A stretch of 64,000 nt of DNA from Casuarina equisetifolia (taxonomy: Eukaryota > Streptophyta > Magnoliopsida > Fagales > Casuarinaceae), in the NCBI GenBank assembly GCA_028551475.1, contig CM052356.1, positions 22,409,884 through 22,473,883 on the forward strand. The letters are read 5' to 3'. This document shows positions 58,100-64,000 of the stretch, piece by piece; positions within the stretch are counted from its first letter, which is position 1, and each line of letters begins with the position of its first letter. The notes under the pieces were generated by a model, which saw only the letters and a program-made list of their open reading frames with translations, ran no database searches and was not told the origin of the DNA. Both the position numbers and the translations under genes were made by a program.

Positions 58100-61036
58100 A
58101 TACTTGTTCAATCTTCTGTCTGCTGAGAAATCTTTGCTGTCAGACTTACTAAAGGGTCATGGTTAGAAAAATGTCTTTTACGCATTATGTGACATAATAT
58201 AATATCTTTTTACCCACTTGACCTGCACTGCTTTATGGGTAAATGTTCCATACATGTCATTCATACCATGAGATTCATGCCAGACATGACAATGCTTGGC
58301 TTTTGAAGAACGCTGATACAGTCTTTATTACCGGAGTTTCTATAAACGAATGAAAATAGTAAGCAAGTAAATGTATTAAAAAAAAAAAACGATCATCCAT
58401 ATGAAAAGATTCGTATTTAACGCACCCTCACCGAGCTGAGGCATTTCCACAAAATGTCATTGTTTTTCCAAGTTCCATACACTATTTCAAGTAGTTACCT
58501 TTCCCTCATGAACATGAGAAACTTGATCAAACTGGCCGATGCTAATCGTTTCACTAGAATATTGCATTGCATCCTCTTTGGGTATACATCGCTACATACT
58601 TATCAAGCAAGGGTAAAATCCACTTCAAAGTGACTAATGAAGCATGCCGTGAAAAAAGCTGTCTCAAACCACTCTAAGCCTACGGTTTAGAAACCCCGCC
58701 TAACTCTAGTATAATTATTATCTTTCAATCATGCAAACATGAGGAGAGCACCTTCTTTACATCAATTTTAGATAGTTCAAAAGACAAACAAGCCTAAGTA
58801 ACAAAAAGTGGAGAAAATTTTAAAATAGTCCCGAGAAGCATCTTGACGCTTTTTGTATGCTATTTTGCCAACAAAGAAATGCTTTCGCCTTAAAAAAGAT
58901 TATGGCTATCGGCATTGTCACCGGGAAACAATTATATTTTCGTGTAAAGGCCCACCGATTGGGGACACGACCTTTCCTGATAAAATGGGGCACCCCTAGA
59001 GCTAAGTAGTGGACTAACAAAGCTCTTAAACTGTGGGTAGACATGTGAAGTCAATTTTAGAAAATTTATTCCAGCAATTTCGGCTTTGAAATCCATCTTT
59101 TGAATATTATTTGCAACCCTGAAAGAACACTTAACCAGAATTTTCCATCAGCAGATCATTCAACAATGATACAGTAAGGGCCAGATGGGTCTTTCCAGTC
59201 TTTAAAACGAAGCACCTGCTGCAACAAATTTTGAAGTGCCTACGAGCTCGCAATGGTGTAGTTCCCTATAGTTAAAATTATCCTGAGTAGTAAAAATATT
59301 AAATTTGTGCAGCTATCCGGGAAAGCAGTCAGAAGTTGGATAGTGCACTACCAAAGTGGTAGGGACCGTTCCTGCTCAAGTTGCTGCACTTATTAACTTA
59401 TTTGGTTGTCGATGTCCCTCGAGTGTATAATAGTATGTCTTTTTTCAAATGATCAATTTACGATTAATTTATCACCTAACCTTATTTTGGACCATCAGTT
59501 ATGCGTTGTCGTTCTGTAACACGACCCACACAACGTAATATAAAATTAACTTTAAGCTATCACATTTGCTGTAGTTGTGTTTGAAGTGTATAGCCAAGAA
59601 TCTCCAATTTTGGACCAGAAAATTCCCTGCTACACAACATTATCAACTTTAAGAAACCTCTTGCTCTTTTTGCGTGATAGGTTTGTAGACCAAGTACGCT
59701 AGAATGTATACTATATGTACGCGTATCAGAGTGCTGATCATTGAGGATCTATTCGTGTAATATCTACTTCTCAGTGCACACCTCTTTGTGATACAAGCAC
59801 CATAACTAAGAAAATGGTGAATGCGTACACCCAACGACCGAGAGTTCTTTTACATTGAAATAACTTAGTTTTTAGACATTGCGCATGAAGTATTCGTCAG
59901 TTGAAATGTAAAAGTCGAAACTTTCTTTAGGCCTTTAGATGTGCTGGTTATGCGGTACTGGGATCGAAGTTTTGAAAGCAAGCGCTTTACATCTCTCCCA
60001 CATTGAGTTTTGGAGGTTGTTCGGCGTATCTCCATAACACTAGGTCCACCTTGGATCTTCCAAAGTACAATGATACCAAATATTCCAAGAATCAAGGGTG
60101 TGAAATTAATGAAGAATTTGCAAGTGAAGCAACATTAAGATCATTTGCCAGCCTTCTCATGGAATTGATCACAATAAAGAGAATTAGTCGGAATAAAAAC
60201 TATCAGATATGCCTGTATCTTCCTCAAAAGACCTGCTGTTCGACAATTTTACACAGGTTCATTCACCATAATTATGGGCACACTGCTACATGATTAAAGT
60301 TGACGGGGTTCGGCTGAGAACGACATTGACCACATTGGTAATGTTATTTTAATAAACAACTTTCATACGCCTGCAGAAGATTTGAAGACAGTTGTTTGCT
60401 GATAAAGAAGCTCCATTTCAGATTATATTAAAGAATTATATAACACGCCAGATCTTCTGGTCAGAGAGTTGTCAGGTTATGATATCTTAGTTCGACACAT
60501 GACAATTACCAAATCCTAACCCAGAGGCAAAGGATAATGCACAAACAGCTCATTTCTGATGCTACAATATTTTCGGAACGGTTACATCTATAGACTAAGA
60601 TGTTGAATGATTTGGGATATATAAAGTAGAGAATGGCATTAAAGCATTTTTAATGCCTTCAATCCATAACACAACCATTTTTATGATAGAAGAAACTGCA
60701 AACGTGCTTGACGCCGTTCGAGAATGCATTGAATTTTCTTCTATGTTTAAAGATGACATGTGATACAACAGATACTTTTTGTTCCCAGTGCCGATGACTC
60801 AAGCAGGCTAAAATGGAAAAAATGCACTACTTAAATGTTCGAAGCCCATTGAATACCCTATTCCCCAGCAACTTTAAATCAACCAAAGAAGAACTTGGAC
60901 CCTAAGAGTAATCAACTGAAAGAAATTTACACTCGACCATGACTAAAAAAAATGCTTGACAAAAAAGAATGGCTAGTAGATTAATAATATCAGCACAGCA
61001 ACCTCAGACATCCAGACACTTACTTTACTATCATGC
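58100..61036. other. Intergenic region, no gene recognised
   Basis: I see no coding region, RNA gene or mobile element that I can support in about 2.9 kb. An A-run lies at 58377-58389. Open frames such as 60003-60293 (+) resemble no family. The 3' untranslated region and polyadenylation site of the methyltransferase gene should lie just left of 61037, within about 60800-61036. Confidence 0.5.
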
Positions 61037-63795
61037 TTAAGCAATAGCTGACATAATTGTTTCCCTCTCTGTGGGTCGCCACATTGTCTTCTGAACACAG
61101 AGCAGTCCCTCGTGGTCTTGTGAATAAACTAATCGGATTTCCCAATGTAAGGATTTAGCCATGTTCTCGAGTTCACCTATGATTTCAACACTATCTCGTA
61201 TGATCACCTTTCCTTCTGGCCGAAGGATTCTATCAACTTCAGCAACCACTGCCCTTAAGTTGCACCTGCGGGCAGAAATTTATTGACACTCTTATTCAGG
61301 CCGGTCAATAAGTAACTGCTAAGATGCAAAACCATGAGACATCAAGAATGTCTTATATTAGAAAACAAACCTCTTTTTGAGACTGGAGAACAGATGGTCC
61401 GCATGGACAAGATCATAAGATCTGGGGTAGGTATTAAATGATTCACACCAGTCATGGTACATTCCAAACAAACCACGCTCGTATATTGTTGGGAGTGTGT
61501 CTGGAGAGTCGATTGGAACTACATTCATAACCCACACCTTAAAGCCTTTTAATGCCGCAGCAAACCTAACAGAATTTTCCATTATGTAAAGCATATCAAG
61601 AGACAGAAATAAAAAAGAAAATGAAAATGAGTCTCGAAGCTTCTTAGTAGACAAGAAAAGGAAATATCGTGACCAAAGTGTATCTTCATCATTTTATCAA
61701 CTAAAAACCACATTCTGCGAAATTGATGGGAATTCATCAGATATTTAGGGCCAGAATGATATATGCCTTTTCTACAGGGGCCTGCCAAGGACACAAACTT
61801 TAATGGAAAGTATTCATAAAATCTACAATGCTTACCCTCCATATACGGCATTCATATCCATTACATTCCTCACAGAAGACCAGTCGATTCCCATTCCATT
61901 CAAGTATGAGTGGGAGACAATATTTTTCCAATGTTTGTAGTCAGCAATGAAATCTTCCGGAGCACCTTTGCCATAGACCCCAACCTGAGAATTGATCCAG
62001 TATGGTGGTTTCTCCAACCTTAATGGCCACTGCTCAGGCCAACGACTACCCCTGTCTGATACATTAACTGGAACTTTGTGCATGCATGCTTGCAGTGGTA
62101 CATTCCTGAACAAATATATTCATGGAAACACTTACGGGCGAGATATGAAGAGGGATAAGCTCTCGATTTAAGATTACATGATACCGATGCTTCAGCAATT
62201 TACTACTGTTGTATTTTTAATGTTCTCATAACCACTGGAACGAGTATGCAATTTTATTGCAGACCACAAACAGAATGAATGTCTACTTTATAAATCTGAT
62301 TTCTAGGGCTAAAGCATAGAATTGCATAACAACAAGAAATGTAATCTCATAGTGTCCAAAAGTCTATTGCACCTCACAACCAAATTTAATTCATCTATAC
62401 AGTGAAGTAGTAATGTCTGTTATCTTCCATGACATCTTGCCTTAGCGCAACAGATAATCTGTTGTAAGACACCTTTGTTGAGATTGCAGAAAAAATTTCC
62501 AATATTAAACAAAATAAAATAAAATAAAATAAAAACCTCGTATTCAGTTATTTGTTCAAATAAAATACTAGTAATCAGTTATGCTTCCAGAAAAAATATC
62601 AGTCAGAAGTACTAAAACTACATTATCTTGATGCAAAGAAAAAATTGTAAAATAACTTCCCAAAAGAACTGAATGTAATTTTAAAGAAAAGAATACCTCT
62701 TCTTAGACTAAAGCCTACCTTATTTGACTAGTAAAAAATAAAAAATAAGTGTAGGGAGAAAGAAGAGAACTGCTAGTTCACGTACTTCATTAATTATAAC
62801 TGTGAAAGTAGACAATTTGCAATCTAATATCTTATGAACTCTTGAGGATGGTAACAAGTATCCTATATCCTAAACAGAAAAGGGACAGATCTATAGAACT
62901 ACCCAGTGGACTTTCATATGTTAGTTGCCTGCGGTAAATGCAATGTTATATGGCTAAATTATCACCTCCTCACTTATAACAGCCAACATTTTTACCAAGG
63001 GCAATCTAATGAACCAACATTTGAAACAGAGAAAAAAGGATGAATACCAGGCTGCATTTGGATCATCAGATTCTTTGCAGAGTGGAGGCTCATTTTGCGG
63101 CCGTTTTTCATAGCACTCATTGGAAGTTGGTTTTTTGTATATTGCCGCACTTACACCATCCAATTTGTCCTTTCCAATGACCACCAGATCCCAGCACATA
63201 GACTTCGTTAATTTAGACATTGCTGCCATCAATTATCATGAAAACTAAAATGAACATAAAGAAAATAAACCAATCCCCAAGTTCATCTTTCTTGGAAGAA
63301 TCTATATAGGAAAGAAATAATTTTACCTTTCCAAATGCCAACATTTTCAGGATCCTTCCGATAAACTGGAGTAGCAGACCAGATAAAATAACCACCAGGT
63401 CGCAAGACACGGTTCAGCTCTAAGAGAAGTTTACCACCTGCAATTGACCCCAAACGTTATCTCCAGACAAGAAAGGAAACCCAGAAACCCAAAAAATTAG
63501 AAAAGAAGAGGAAGCAAACATCACCTTCAATGTGCCAAGGGACCCGGCAGCGTGCACAATGGACAACATCAAATACAGCACTAGGGAAGAGAAGCCTTTT
63601 TGTGCCCATGACTGATAATATAGCAGGGATTCCACGTTCGAGTGCGAACTGCACTTGAGCCTCATGCTCATCTTTGGGAGCAAATGACATTGCAAGAACA
63701 TCTCTTTCAAAAAGATAGCCTCCAAAGCTAGCCACTCCACACCCGACATCTAATACCACACGGCTTCTTTTCCCCCATGCAACGGCAGGAAGAGA
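61037..63795 (-). CDS. Probable methyltransferase, PMT24/25 type (3' part)
   Basis: Six exons on the - strand: 63795-63525, 63437-63327, 63222-63048, 62105-61836, 61565-61371 and 61265-61037. They join in frame to 416 residues plus stop, with GT-AG borders. The family (DUF248/Methyltransf_29) comprises Golgi type II membrane proteins, thought to methylate pectin during cell-wall synthesis. Visible landmarks are the SAM-binding motif [139 protein letters not shown] and [11 protein letters not shown]. The C-terminus [11 protein letters not shown] fits PMT24 to PMT27-type proteins. No break or lost motif is seen. The N-terminal membrane anchor and long acidic stem of this subgroup must lie beyond the right edge. 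63796-64000 is intron. Confidence 0.93.
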
Positions 63796-64000
63796 CTGCA
63801 TGCTCCATACAAATATCGATTTTATACATCGTACTACTCAGTTAAGAAATAAAATCTACAAACAGATCATGATTTTTAAAAATAGGAACGCCAAATCAGA
63901 AGTGCAGCCTCTTGGACTTGCAGAACAAAGGGAAACATTGAACAAAATATGGAAACTAATTGATGAGTTCGATAAGGCAAAAGTTTGATCATGTCAAGCT
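63796..64000 (-). other. Intron of the methyltransferase gene, running off the window
   Basis: The exon at 63795 begins right after an acceptor (GCATGCAG on the - strand). The remaining 205 bp show no further exon of the family, so the next exon upstream is outside the window. Confidence 0.7.

Noticed and set aside
60003-60293. 96-codon + strand open frame
   Set aside because: No recognisable motif, no splice or promoter context. The FGGCSAYLH words faintly recall copia integrase, but nothing around supports it.

Overview
The window looks like nuclear DNA from a eudicot plant, probably woody: AT-rich, with intron-split genes, GT-AG splice sites and decayed LTR retrotransposons. I cannot name the species. 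Its core (about 7.5 to 57 kb, + strand) is a tandem array of wall-associated receptor kinase-like (WAKL) genes. The left edge (485-5909) is a decayed Ty1/copia element inserted in a tandem repeat. The right edge (61037 to the window end, - strand) is the 3' part of a PMT24/25-type methyltransferase gene. A small secreted-peptide gene (57594-57818, - strand) lies between.

The WAKL genes share one plan: exon 1 encodes a signal peptide and a GUB_WAK galacturonan-binding ectodomain, exon 2 an EGF-like domain, exon 3 the transmembrane segment and kinase, always with phase-1 introns. Gene 1 (9574-12901) is intact with all catalytic residues. Gene 2 (18339-21087) is open but has DFG changed to NFG and half an EGF exon. 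Gene 3 (25127-28022) has two nonsense codons. Gene 4 (30661-32237) is a deletion pseudogene. Gene 5 (47321-51177) is open for 999 codons, has HRD changed to HRN, and carries a 27-unit decapeptide array of 268 residues inside the kinase domain. Remnants of further copies lie at 7541-7822, 23396-24048 and 56465-56716, and four kinase-exon remnants at 17078-17594, 22023-22713, 29063-29936 and 43434-44900.

Flanks and promoters show that genes 2 and 4 form one subfamily and genes 3 and 5 another, so a two-gene block (A-B) was duplicated to A-B-A-B. In the second block the spacer was later split by a nest of two LTR retrotransposons (34396-42888): a short copia-like element whose 3' LTR was entered by a gypsy (Athila/Tat-like) element. 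Five copies (genes 2, 3, 4 and 5 and the pseudogene at 23396) keep a TATA-like box exactly 74 bp upstream of the ATG.

Functionally this is a fast-evolving receptor cluster of the kind that senses cell-wall pectin. One member looks like an active kinase, two look like full-length pseudokinase receptors, and the rest are decayed. The most unusual object is the repeat-bearing pseudokinase of gene 5, whose array appears in seed form (three units) in gene 3.
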